A stretch of 64,000 bases of DNA from Roseiflexus castenholzii DSM 13941 (GCF_000017805.1 NC_009767.1:1116001-1180000), one strand, 5' to 3'. Shown: positions 26,098 to 34,880, counted from the stretch's first letter. Notes: generated by a model from the sequence alone, not told the origin. Numbers and translations: made by a program.

Positions 26098-27324
26098 ATG
26101 TTTCAGATCATCGATGGCATTCCGGTCTGGGGCGAACACGACGAAGCCACCATTGAGCAGATTCGCCGCTGCGCCCGCGATCCCGAAGCGGTCAAGGCGG
26201 CGCTGATGGCGGATGGGCATGTCGGCTACAGTATGCCGATTGGCGGCGTTGTCGCCTACCGCGACGCCGTCAGTCCCAGCGGCGTCGGGTACGACATTTC
26301 CTGCGGCATCAAAGGGGTCCGCACCAACCTGCGCGCCGATGACATTCGCAAAGATATCGGCAAGATTATGGACCAGGTGGCGCGCGAAGTAGTCTTCGGC
26401 GTTGGCAGTACCAGCGGCAAAGCTGCCAATCATCCGTTATTCGACGACCCGACCTGGCGCGATATTCCAGAGGTCGGCAAACTGCGCCAGATGGCGCGTG
26501 AGCAGCTCGGCACCGTCGGTTCAGGAAATCACTGGGTCGATATTCTCGAAGACGAGGAAGGATGGGTGTGGGTTGCGGCGCACTTTGGCAGCCGGGGTCT
26601 CGGGCATCGCATTGCGAGTGGCTTCCTCAACCTGGCACACGGACGACCGTTCGATGCTCCGGCGCCGGGTGAGTCGATGCAGCAGCCGGCGACGGTCATC
26701 TCGCTGCGGCGCGACCTGGGACAGGCGTACTGGCAGGCCATGACGCTCGCCGGACGCTATGCGTATGCCGGGCGCGACTTCGTGGTGCAGCAGGTGCTCG
26801 ACATCCTGGGCGCTCAGGTGACCGAAGAGGTTCACAACCACCACAACTACGCCTGGAAAGAAAAGGTCAACGGTGAGGAACTGATCGTCGTGCGCAAAGG
26901 CGCTACACCTGCCTGGCCCGGTCAGCGTGGCTTTGTCGGCGGTTCGATGGGAGACATCAGCGTGGTGGTTGAAGGAGTGGAGAGCGAGGAGTCGCGGCTT
27001 GGACTGCACAGCACTATCCACGGCGCCGGGCGCGTCATGAGTCGCATACAGGCGGCTGGCAAGCGGCGCTGGGTGAAGCGCAACGGTCGGCGGGTGCAGG
27101 AAGTCGTCAAGCCGGGCAAGATCACCCGTGAAATGATGCTCGAATGGCTGCGCCGCGAGGGAGTCGAACTGCGCGGCGGCGGCACGGATGAGAGTCCGCA
27201 CGTTTACCGCCGCTTGCCGGAGGTGCTGAAGCATCATGCCAACACGATCAAGATCGTCCACACGCTCAAGCCGATGGGTGTGGCGATGGCAGGAGAAGAT
27301 GTGTTCGATCCGTACAAGGATTAG
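26098..27324 (+). CDS. rtcB: RNA ligase RtcB (3'-phosphate/5'-OH joining)
   Basis: A 408-aa GTP- and Mn-dependent ligase that joins RNA 2',3'-cyclic phosphate or 3'-phosphate ends to 5'-OH. ADGHVGYSMPIGGVVAY and SGVGYDISCGIKGVR carry the Asp and Cys metal ligands. GSGNHWVDI, AHFGSRGLGH and EEVHNHHNYAWKE add histidines. TIHGAGRVMSR near the end holds the histidine that is guanylylated. AGAAGG lies 9 nt before ATG 26098. There is no archease gene next to it. It is probably used in RNA repair, because bacterial tRNAs here need no splicing ligase. Confidence 0.95.
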   Translation: MFQIIDGIPVWGEHDEATIEQIRRCARDPEAVKAALMADGHVGYSMPIGGVVAYRDAVSPSGVGYDISCGIKGVRTNLRADDIRKDIGKIMDQVAREVVFGVGSTSGKAANHPLFDDPTWRDIPEVGKLRQMAREQLGTVGSGNHWVDILEDEEGWVWVAAHFGSRGLGHRIASGFLNLAHGRPFDAPAPGESMQQPATVISLRRDLGQAYWQAMTLAGRYAYAGRDFVVQQVLDILGAQVTEEVHNHHNYAWKEKVNGEELIVVRKGATPAWPGQRGFVGGSMGDISVVVEGVESEESRLGLHSTIHGAGRVMSRIQAAGKRRWVKRNGRRVQEVVKPGKITREMMLEWLRREGVELRGGGTDESPHVYRRLPEVLKHHANTIKIVHTLKPMGVAMAGEDVFDPYKD

Positions 27325-27784
27325 CACACATCGCCCCCATGCCTGCCGGGCGTGCCGGGATCATGGTTGGGCGGATGATGGGTCAACGCCGCTCGCGCGA
27401 TTCGAATGCCGATGCCGTATCGTCACCATTTGGGCGACCGGCGTATAGGCTCTTCCGCACTGAGAGGCGGGGAGGAACTCCATCCGACCGGAAGAGGCTG
27501 GCGTCGATCACATCGATGGCATTGCAGACGTTTGAAAACATATGTGTATCGCGCGGGAAGGGAGAACGACCGTCGTTTGAGCGGTTGCGTGGTATGATGT
27601 CGCAGCAAGGGTGCAGAGGTCATCGCGTTGAGCGTCGTGGCGCCATGACCTGCGAACGAACAATCCGGTCGCTGGATCGCGCGAGGGGGACGCAGCGAAC
27701 AGTGCAAACACATGTTCTTGACACGATACCGGTCTATGCTATACTGGCACAGATAACGCCTCGCTAGTCTATGGAGCACAGACA
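27325..27784 (+). other. Intergenic region before the restriction-modification genes
   Basis: No gene is supported. The only clear signal is the promoter at 27718-27745. GC content falls soon after this point, marking the left boundary of the acquired module. Confidence 0.4.
27718..27745 (+). promoter_or_regulatory. Promoter of the N4-cytosine methyltransferase gene
   Basis: TTGACA at 27718-27723 and TATACT at 27740-27745 are separated by 16 nt. The transcript start near 27752 gives a leader of about 33 nt with GGAG 9 nt before the ATG. Confidence 0.65.
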
Positions 27785-28630
27785 ATGACGGGCGATACCA
27801 CGACCACCAGACTCAACCAGATCATTCATGCGGATTGTTTGCAGGAGCTGGCGTTCTTGCGGGATGAATCGATTGATCTTACCCTCTTCTCGCCGCCATA
27901 CGATGGGATCAGAGATTACAAAAAGAACTGGTCATTCGATTTTTCTATGCTGGGTCGCCAACTGTATCGTGTGACAAAGGATGGAGGGGTTGCAATTGTT
28001 GTCATCGGCGATGGAACGAAGCAATTCGCAAAATCTCTGACTTCGTTTCGCCTCGCCGTCAATTGGGTTGATGAGGTTGGCTGGAAACTGTTCGAGTGCG
28101 TCATTTACCATCGCGATGGAAACCCAGGCGCCTGGTGGACGCAGCGTTTTCGAGTCGATCACGAGTATGTTCTCATTTTTTTTAAAGGAGAACGACCAAA
28201 AACATTCCAAAAGGATCACCTCATGATACCGAGTAAACATGCAGGAAAGATATATTCAGGTACCGATCGGCTCACAAACGGTGGATTCAAGCGAATAACT
28301 CCCAAAGCAGTTAATCCAATGAAATGTCGCGGAACTGTCTGGCAGTATGCAACCAGTAATACCGAAGGGAATCGTCTCAAACTGCTTCATCCTGCAACAT
28401 TTCCGGACAAACTAGCGGAAGACCTGATCCTCTGCTTCTCACAACCTGGAGACATTGTGCTCGATCCGATGTGCGGAAGTGGAACAACTTGCGTTGTAGC
28501 GCGGAATAACAATCGAAAGTATATTGGAATAGAGATTAGCCAGGAATATTGCGAGATCGCAAGAAAACGAATCGAAAAGGAGTTTCAAAACGTGGAGCAG
28601 CGTACAATGTTCCAGGAGGACTCGTTGTGA
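27785..28630 (+). CDS. DNA methyltransferase, N4-cytosine type (type II modification enzyme)
   Basis: A 281-aa beta-class enzyme. The catalytic motif IV is LTLFSPPYDG near residue 38, and SPPY is typical of N4-cytosine enzymes. The SAM-binding motif I is DPMCGSGTTCVVARN near 228, and YIGIEISQEYC follows. The catalytic motif precedes the SAM motif, as in the beta class. The body is AT-rich compared with its neighbours, as expected for a transferred module. Its TGA overlaps the GTG of the next gene by 3 nt, which suggests the endonuclease was translationally coupled. The DNA target is unknown. Confidence 0.9.
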   Translation: MTGDTTTTRLNQIIHADCLQELAFLRDESIDLTLFSPPYDGIRDYKKNWSFDFSMLGRQLYRVTKDGGVAIVVIGDGTKQFAKSLTSFRLAVNWVDEVGWKLFECVIYHRDGNPGAWWTQRFRVDHEYVLIFFKGERPKTFQKDHLMIPSKHAGKIYSGTDRLTNGGFKRITPKAVNPMKCRGTVWQYATSNTEGNRLKLLHPATFPDKLAEDLILCFSQPGDIVLDPMCGSGTTCVVARNNNRKYIGIEISQEYCEIARKRIEKEFQNVEQRTMFQEDSL

Positions 28631-29332
28631 ATATTAATGGAATGAGATGTGATATATGTGCGGCAAAACGGTTGCTTTTGGGTATTCCGGTTGATTGGGA
28701 TGGAAAAGAAAGTATCTTGAAACTAAAAGATGTGAACTATAACTGGAGGCAGATGGAGTGGTGGTCATTCTATTTTGAGTATCTCTGTCGCGATAGACTT
28801 AAGAGTGATTTTACTATACCGGGGGGGTAGTTTTGGAAAAGTCAAAACGGCCTGTTTCGATCTTAAGAGAACGATAAATTGGGACCTGAAGGCGAAAGCG
28901 ATCAAGTCTGATGATCACAGATCAATCCTGAACGATAAAAAGGCAATAGACAATAGTATTGATGAGTATGGCGCCCATGGTTTCATAGTAGCTCTCTGCG
29001 ACGTAGAATACGATGATGACAATCGTACCTTCCAGAAATGGCATGAGGAACTCAAAGGAGGAAAATCGAAATATGAGAAGGAACGCGAAAAACGAACAAG
29101 TGTTTCTAGATACCGAAAGACACGAGCAGTATTGCAAGAGATTCTTTTTCTGCTTGTAACACCCGAGAACCGGCATAACCTCCATGAATATCGTCAGGGG
29201 AGAAATAGTAACGGCAAACCTCGTCCAACAAAGTATATGCTGGATTTTGATCAAGCAGACCATTTTCTGGTTTGCCGTATGCTATTCTTACCCCACATAA
29301 GTGATGATTGTGACTGTCCGTTGATCATCTGA
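28627..29332 (+). pseudogene. Probable type II restriction endonuclease gene, frameshifted at a G7 tract
   Basis: From GTG 28627 the frame runs 67 codons and stops at TAG 28828, directly after seven G at 28821-28827. Deleting one G joins it to a downstream frame that runs to 29332, giving about 234 aa with a smooth sequence across the join (FTIPGG then SFGKVKTACFDLKRTINW). The DLKRTINWDLKAKAI segment looks like the D-x-K core of a restriction enzyme, but the family is not assigned. The gene is AT-rich like the methyltransferase. It could be a phase-variable gene, a dead nuclease or an assembly error. Confidence 0.7.
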
Positions 29333-29340
29333 GCATACCC

Positions 29341-31497
29341 ATGACTTCCAACGATCCTGTGCGTCGCGCTGAGACGCTGCGCGAACAGATCCGCTATCAT
29401 AATTACCGCTACTATGTTCTCGACGAGCCGGTGATTAGCGACGCCGAGTACGATGCGCTCATGCGCGAGTTGCGCGAGCTGGAAGCGGCGCATCCCGAAC
29501 TCGTTACCCCCGACTCGCCGACGCAGCGGGTTGGCGCGCCGCCTTCTGAACAGTTCGCCAAAGTTCAGCACGTCGTGCCGATGCTGTCGCTCGCTAACGC
29601 TTTCGATGAGGCGGGCATGCGCGCCTGGTACGACCGCACCCTGCGCTTGCTCGGCAGCGATGCGCAGGTGGCGTTCGTCGTCGAGCCGAAGATTGATGGT
29701 CTGGCAGTGACCCTCATCTACCGCAACGGCGTTCTGGTGCGCGGTGCGACGCGCGGCGATGGTGAGATCGGCGAGGACGTGACGGCGAACCTGCGCACTA
29801 TTTCCAGCATTCCGCTCCGCCTTGGTTCGTTCGCCAACGACGATAGCGCGCCAACCAACCCGACTGCCGTTCCGCCGTTGCTCGAAGTGCGCGGTGAGGT
29901 TTATATGCGCATTGCCGATTTCATGCGCCTGAACGAACAACTGGCTGTGGCTGGCGAGAAGGTCGCCGCGAACCCGCGCAACGCCGCCGCCGGTTCATTG
30001 CGCCAGAAAGACCCTGCGGTCACTTCCCGCCGTCCGTTGCGCTTTTTCGCCTATGGCGTCGGGCAGGTCGAAGGGGTGGCGTTGCAGACACAGTGGGAGA
30101 CGCTGCACTTTCTCCGCGCGCTCGGTTTTCCGGTCAACCGTGATGCGCGGCGCTTCGAACGCTTCGAGGAGGCGCTGGCGTACTGCCGCGAGTGGATGAC
30201 TCGCCGCGATGAACTGGAGTACGAGGTTGACGGCGTGGTGGTCAAGATCGATAGTTTTGCGCAACAGGCGGAACTCGGCGTTGTCGGGCGCGACCCGCGT
30301 TGGGCGATTGCCTTTAAGTTCCCCGCGCGCGAGGCCGTCTCGCGGCTACTCGATATTGTGGTGAATGTCGGGCGCACCGGCGTGATTACGCCCAACGCTG
30401 TGATCGAGCCGGTCAATATTGGTGGCGTTACGGTGCGTAACGCCAGTCTGCACAACGCTGATTATATCGCCGAACGCGACATTCGCATCGGGGACTATGT
30501 GATCGTTAAGCGTGCCGGGGATGTCATTCCGCACATTGTTGGTCCAGTCGTGGCGCGGCGCGATGGCAGCGAGCGCGTCTGGCAGATGCCGGCCACCTGC
30601 CCGGCATGCGGCACACCGCTGGAACGCGCCGAGGGCGAAGTCGCGTACCGCTGCCCGAACTTTGGCATCTGCCCGGCGCAAATTACCCGGCGGATCGAAC
30701 ACTTTGTGTCGCGCAGCGCGATGGACATCGCGGGAATCGGCGAGAAACAGGTGCAACTGTTCGTCGAACGCGGGTGGGTGCAGGATGTTGCCGATCTGTA
30801 CACGCTGACGCCGGAGCATTTTCATGGGATCGAGGGGTATGGTCCTAAGCGGATCGCCAACCTGCTGAACGCTATTGCCGAGTCGAAGGATCGCCCGCTC
30901 CACCGGCTGATTGTCGGGCTTGGCATTCGCTATGTCGGTGAGGTCGTCGCGCAAATCCTCGCCGATCATTTCGGTTCGCTCGATGCGCTGGCAGCCGCCT
31001 CTGCCGATGAGATCGACGATCTCGAAGGCATTGGACCCGCGATTGCCGCCAGTGTCGCCGAGTATTTCGCACGTCCGGAGAGCAAGGCGCTGATCGCCAA
31101 ATTGAAGCGCGTCGGCGTGCGCACCGAGGCGAAAGGTCCTGCCGTTGCGCCAAAGGGTGATGCGCTAGCAGGTAAGACGTTCGTCATCACCGGAACGCTT
31201 CCGTCGATGTCGCGCGAAGAAGCCGGCGCCCTGATTGTGGCGCATGGCGGCAGGGTGAGCGGCAGTGTCTCCAAAAAGACTGATTATCTGGTGGTTGGGA
31301 GTGAACCGGGAGGAACAAAGGTTGCGAAAGCGCAGGAATTGGGCATACCGACGCTCGATGAGGCTGGTTTGCTGGCGTTGATCGGCGCAAACGACCGCAG
31401 CGCTCCTGCAGCTTCCAATAATAACCAGAACGCAGCGTCTGCGACATCCCGTGGTACAATGGCAGAGGTTCAACAGCTGGGGTTGAATCTCGAGTAA
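29341..31497 (+). CDS. ligA: NAD-dependent DNA ligase LigA
   Basis: A 718-aa ligase that seals nicks in replication and repair. The Ia and adenylation domains occupy about the first 320 residues, with the nucleophile in VEPKIDGLAVTL (Lys 117). The OB fold has GVITPNAVIEPVNIGG. The zinc finger is CPACGTPLERAEG to CPNFGICPAQ. Helix-hairpin-helix repeats follow, and a BRCT domain ends the protein (GKTFVITGTLPSMSREEA). An 8-bp gap follows the nuclease stop. Codon use returns to GC-rich here, so the restriction-modification genes were inserted just upstream. Confidence 0.97.
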   Translation: MTSNDPVRRAETLREQIRYHNYRYYVLDEPVISDAEYDALMRELRELEAAHPELVTPDSPTQRVGAPPSEQFAKVQHVVPMLSLANAFDEAGMRAWYDRTLRLLGSDAQVAFVVEPKIDGLAVTLIYRNGVLVRGATRGDGEIGEDVTANLRTISSIPLRLGSFANDDSAPTNPTAVPPLLEVRGEVYMRIADFMRLNEQLAVAGEKVAANPRNAAAGSLRQKDPAVTSRRPLRFFAYGVGQVEGVALQTQWETLHFLRALGFPVNRDARRFERFEEALAYCREWMTRRDELEYEVDGVVVKIDSFAQQAELGVVGRDPRWAIAFKFPAREAVSRLLDIVVNVGRTGVITPNAVIEPVNIGGVTVRNASLHNADYIAERDIRIGDYVIVKRAGDVIPHIVGPVVARRDGSERVWQMPATCPACGTPLERAEGEVAYRCPNFGICPAQITRRIEHFVSRSAMDIAGIGEKQVQLFVERGWVQDVADLYTLTPEHFHGIEGYGPKRIANLLNAIAESKDRPLHRLIVGLGIRYVGEVVAQILADHFGSLDALAAASADEIDDLEGIGPAIAASVAEYFARPESKALIAKLKRVGVRTEAKGPAVAPKGDALAGKTFVITGTLPSMSREEAGALIVAHGGRVSGSVSKKTDYLVVGSEPGGTKVAKAQELGIPTLDEAGLLALIGANDRSAPAASNNNQNAASATSRGTMAEVQQLGLNLE

Positions 31498-31511
31498 CCC
31501 GGGAGCGTGGT

Positions 31512-32465
31512 ATGTCTGGTCATGTTCCTGATCCGATTGAACGCTTCTTCGACCCGCTCTCCTATGCGATGGTGCCGCTGGTGGATGGGCTTGCACGCCA
31601 TGCGCTGCCACGCCTCGGCGCCTTCGAGCAGACCCGGCGCATCCATGGCGTTCCGATCCATTACTACCTGATCCCCTGCCGCCACGTGGCGCCGCTGCCG
31701 GTGCTCTTCATCCACGGGATGGGAGACAATGCAGTGACTTGGAGCCTGGTCGCGCCATTGGTCGCCCGCCGCCACGATGTGTTCATGATCGACCTGCCAG
31801 GGTATGGTCTCTCCGGGTTGCCGCCGGGCAAACAAGCCGCGACGATTGGCGATATGACCGGGATTGTCAGCGCGTTTCTGGACGATGTCATCGCGCGCCC
31901 CACGCTGTTGGTCGGCAACTCGATGGGGGGCTGGATTGCGGTGCGTGTGGCGGAGGAGCGCCCGCATATGGTGCGCGGCGTTGTGTTGATGAATGCGGGC
32001 GGCGCGCTGCTCGATGGGCATCGCTCGTGGGATCCATTCATCGAACTGCTTTCGCCTCCAGATGCGCATCAGGCTCGCCAGGTGGCGCGTATGGTCTTTG
32101 GAGCGCTGCCGCCGCCGCTGCGCGAACTCAGCGCGCGCGGCATGACGAACCTCTTTGCGCGCCCGGTGGTGCGCGAGTTTATCAATGCCACCGATGAACC
32201 CGATTTTCTGAGTCCCGACGAACTGCGTCAACTGCCCACGCCAACGGCGATCCTGTGGGGTGAGCGTGATCGTTTTCTGCCGCCGGGGTCGTTCGAGTTT
32301 TTCCACACCCATCTCCCTTCGCCACAGGTGCGCGTCCTGAAACGCTGCGGTCACCTGCCGCAACGTGAACGTCCGGTGGCAACGGCGCGCTTCATCAAGC
32401 GCTTCGCGCAGCAGATCGCGCAGAGTACGCCGCAAATCTCGCCGGTTGAGGCAATGGCGCGCTGA
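31512..32465 (+). CDS. Alpha/beta-fold hydrolase
   Basis: A 317-aa serine hydrolase. VLFIHGMGDNAVTW forms the oxyanion region, LLVGNSMGGWIAVRVAE carries the nucleophile Ser, AILWGERDRFLPP the Asp and LKRCGHLPQRERP the His. A lid region lies between nucleophile and Asp. The first 60 residues include IHGVPIHYYLIP, as in epoxide hydrolase or haloperoxidase relatives. It follows ligA by 14 bp. Its stop is 38 bp before the hairpin array. Substrate unknown. Confidence 0.85.
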   Translation: MSGHVPDPIERFFDPLSYAMVPLVDGLARHALPRLGAFEQTRRIHGVPIHYYLIPCRHVAPLPVLFIHGMGDNAVTWSLVAPLVARRHDVFMIDLPGYGLSGLPPGKQAATIGDMTGIVSAFLDDVIARPTLLVGNSMGGWIAVRVAEERPHMVRGVVLMNAGGALLDGHRSWDPFIELLSPPDAHQARQVARMVFGALPPPLRELSARGMTNLFARPVVREFINATDEPDFLSPDELRQLPTPTAILWGERDRFLPPGSFEFFHTHLPSPQVRVLKRCGHLPQRERPVATARFIKRFAQQIAQSTPQISPVEAMAR

Positions 32466-32503
32466 GGATTGTATCCACGAAGGGCGCGCGCGTTTCCATG
32501 GGG

Positions 32504-33906
32504 TGATCCACGAAGGGCGCGCAGAGGCACGAAGCGGAAGGAAGGGAAAAATCTCTTCGCGCCGCTTCGTGCCCTTTGTGGATAGGTTGCGAAAGGAGAG
32601 CGCGTTTGCATAGGGTGATCCACGAAGGGCGCGCAGAGGCACGAAGCGGAAGGAAGGGAAAAATCTCTTCGCGCCGCTTCGTGCCCTTTGTGGATAGGTT
32701 GCGAAAGGACATCCATGGGGTGATCCACGAAGGGCGCGAAGAGCCACGAAGCGGGAGGAACGTAAAAATCTCTTCGCGCCGCTTCGTGCCCTTTGTGGAT
32801 AGGTTGCGAAAGGAGAGCGCGTTTGCATAGGGTGATCCACGAAGGGCGCGAAGAGCCACGAAGCGGGAGGAACGTAAAAATCTCTTCGCGCCGCTTCGTG
32901 CCCTTTGTGGATAGGTTGCGAAAGGAGAGCGCGTTTGCATAGGGTGATCCACGAAGGGCGCGAAGAGCCACGAAGCGGGAGGAACGTAAAAATCTCTTCG
33001 CGCCGCTTCGTGCCCTTTGTGGATAGGTTGCGAAAGGAGAGCGCGTTTGCATAGGGTGATCCACGAAGGGCGCGAAGAGCCACGAAGCGGGAGGAACGTA
33101 AAAATCTCTTCGCGCCGCTTCGTGCCCTTTGTGGATAGGTTGCGAAAGGAGAGCGCGTTTGCATAGGGTGATCCACGAAGGGCGCGAAGAGCCACGAAGC
33201 GGGAGGAACGTAAAAATCTCTTCGCGCCGCTTCGTGCCCTTTGTGGATAGGTTGCGAAAGGAGAGCGCGTTTGCATAGGGTGATCCACGAAGGGCGCGAA
33301 GAGCCACGAAGCGGGAGGAACGTAAAAATCTCTTCGCGCCGCTTCGTGCCCTTTGTGGATAGGTTGCGAAAGGAGAGCGCGTTTGCATAGGGTGATCCAC
33401 GAAGGGCGCGAAGAGCCACGAAGCGGGAGGAACGTAAAAATCTCTTCGCGCCGCTTCGTGCACTTTGTGGATATGTCCCGAAAGGACATCCATGGGGTGA
33501 TCCACGAAGGGCGCGCAGAGGCACGAAGCGGAAGGAAGGGAAAAATCTCTTCGCGCCGCTTCGTGCCCTTTGTGGATAGGTTGCGAAAGGAGAGCGCGTT
33601 TGCATAGGGTGATCCACGAAGGGCGCGAAGAGCCACGAAGCGGGAGGAACGTAAAAATCTCTTCGCGCCGCTTCGTGCCCTTTGTGGATAGGTTGCGAAA
33701 GGAGAGCGCGTTTGCATAGGGTGATCCACGAAGGGCGCGCAGAGGCACGAAGCGGAAGGAAGGGAAAAATCTCTTCGCGCCTCTTCGTGCCCTTTGTGGA
33801 TCTGTCTCGAAAGGCCATCCATGAGGTAATCCACGAAGGGCGCGCAGAGGCGCGAAGCGGAAGGAAGGGAAAAATCTCTACGCGCCGCTTAGTGCACTTT
33901 GTGGAT
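32504..33906. repeat. Tandem array of 13 hairpin units, period 112 or 105 bp
   Basis: Units begin (TGATCCACGAAGGG and variants) at 32504, 32616, 32721, 32833, 32945, 33057, 33169, 33281, 33393, 33498, 33610, 33722 and 33827. Ten of the 12 steps are 112 or 105 by linker type: a 34-nt linker gives 112 and a shorter one with CATCCATGG gives 105. Each unit is a hairpin of about 78 nt with ATCCACGAAGGG / CCCTTTGTGGAT outer arms. Two interior types exist, and eight units are of the second type. Six second-type units in a row (32833-33392 plus neighbours) are almost identical, which points to recent expansion. The array starts 38 bp after one gene and ends inside the next. Confidence 0.92.
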
Positions 33907-34290
33907 ATGTCCCGAAAGGACAAAGCGTTTCCATTCGAGACGTGCATGGCTCCCAAAATTGATCAGCAGGCCAACCTGCAGCCCGGTGGCTTTCAAGTAA
34001 TTCAGGATTTGCGCCTGTTCCTTTCCTGAAAGATGATCCAGGGCTTTCAACTCGACAATAATCTGACCATAACATATCAGGTCTGCTTCGTATTGTTTCT
34101 GGAGAGTGTGTCCCTTGTACTTGATGATCAAGAGCTTTCGCGCCTCGAAGGGAATATGACGACTCGATAGTTCGATTTCCATTGCTTCCTGGTAGACTGG
34201 TTCCAAGAATCCCGACCCCAGTTCCCGATGCACGCCTATTGCAGCGCCGATGATCGCAAAGACCTCTTCCTTCAGCAGCAGTTCGGTCAT
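33889..34290 (-). CDS. GxxExxY family protein (PD-(D/E)XK-like)
   Basis: The 133-aa protein has the naming motif G-F-L-E-P-V-Y near residues 27-33. A PD-(D/E)XK-type core follows: YEADLICYGQIIVELKAL, with the Asp and E-x-K in the right spacing near 75-90. EQAQILNYLKATGLQVGLLINFG matches the family C-terminal half. The function is not established. The fold suggests nuclease activity. GGAG is 8 nt before ATG 34290. Its last codons (HIHKVH and TAA) lie inside the final hairpin unit of the tandem array, and two diverged hairpins sit upstream. Confidence 0.85.
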   Translation of the reverse strand: MTELLLKEEVFAIIGAAIGVHRELGSGFLEPVYQEAMEIELSSRHIPFEARKLLIIKYKGHTLQKQYEADLICYGQIIVELKALDHLSGKEQAQILNYLKATGLQVGLLINFGSHARLEWKRFVLSGHIHKVH

Positions 34291-34313
34291 TTTTTGTCTC
34301 CATTGCTTCTTTC

Positions 34314-34384
34314 ATCCACGAAGGACACGAAGGGACGCGAATACTGTTTGTTTCTCTTCGTATCGCTTCGTGTCCTTGGCGGAT
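34314..34384. repeat. Diverged hairpin repeat upstream of the GxxExxY gene
   Basis: The left arm 34314-34332 (ATCCACGAAGGACACGAAG) pairs with 34366-34384 at 17 of 19 positions. Same family as the array, with a different interior. Confidence 0.8.
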
Positions 34385-34413
34385 CAAACGCTGGCATGTC
34401 TCAAGCGTTGGGA

Positions 34414-34496
34414 ATCCACAACGAGCACAAAGGAGCGCGAAGGGGAAGTCCTCCGTAGTTTGTGCTGCTTCGTGATCCTTTGTGCCCTTCGCGGAT
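34414..34496. repeat. Second diverged hairpin repeat of the same family
   Basis: ATCCACAACGAGCACAAAGG pairs imperfectly with the region ending CCTTTGTGCCCTTCGCGGAT at 34496. It is separated from the previous hairpin by about 29 bp. Confidence 0.7.
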
Positions 34497-34632
34497 GATG
34501 CATGCTGTCCATGCCCACGCTCCTTGCATCAGCGAGAATGTTGACCATGCGGGCAGGGTCGGAATATCCTGTGTGCCGGTGCGCTGAAACACATGGCATA
34601 AGGGGAAAGGCGGCGGATCGCGTCCGAATCAA

Positions 34633-34880
34633 CCCCACCAGTGCGGCTGCCGCTGGCGAGAACCACTGGCGCTGGCGGCGCACCCAGACGTAATACCAAT
34701 TACCTGTGAACATCCGGCATGGTCACCCCGAGCAGCGCGAGGGGTCGTGCGCGACCCGCTCAGATTCCTCGCTGCGTTTACCCTGAGCGAAGCGAAGGGC
34801 TCGGAATGACCAGCATGCGGCATCGTCAAGCGTCATTGGTATAAGTGCGTCGGTCTTTCGCGCTGCGAACTGTGCTGTTT
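34633..34880 (-). pseudogene. C-terminal remnant of a LysR-type regulator gene, split by a MITE
   Basis: With the 148-bp MITE and one TAA duplicate removed, the minus strand reads DRRTYVWVRRQRQWF and SPAAAALVGLIR. This matches the C-terminus of the intact LysR at 35267 (DRRTYAWARRQRPWL, SPAAAALVELL). The homology fades upstream of 34880. It looks like a degraded duplicate of that gene's 3' end. Confidence 0.6.
34694..34841. mobile_element. 148-bp MITE, copy 2, with 3-bp TAA target duplication
   Basis: TACCAATTAC on the left and GTCATTGGTA on the right match the ends of copy 1 at 1849-1996. TAA repeats at 34691-34693 and 34842-34844. Removing the element and one TAA restores a readable LysR C-terminus, which fixes the boundaries to the base. 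Confidence 0.9.

Noticed and set aside
32504..33906. CRISPR array
   Set aside because: Units are 105-112 bp, there are no unique spacers between short direct repeats, and no cas genes occur nearby.
31470..33956. Very long minus-strand frames (up to 828 codons) through the hairpin array
   Set aside because: The array period of 112 is not a multiple of three and all three frames are open. The predicted peptides simply repeat RGSPYANALSF-like text, and there is no start signal.
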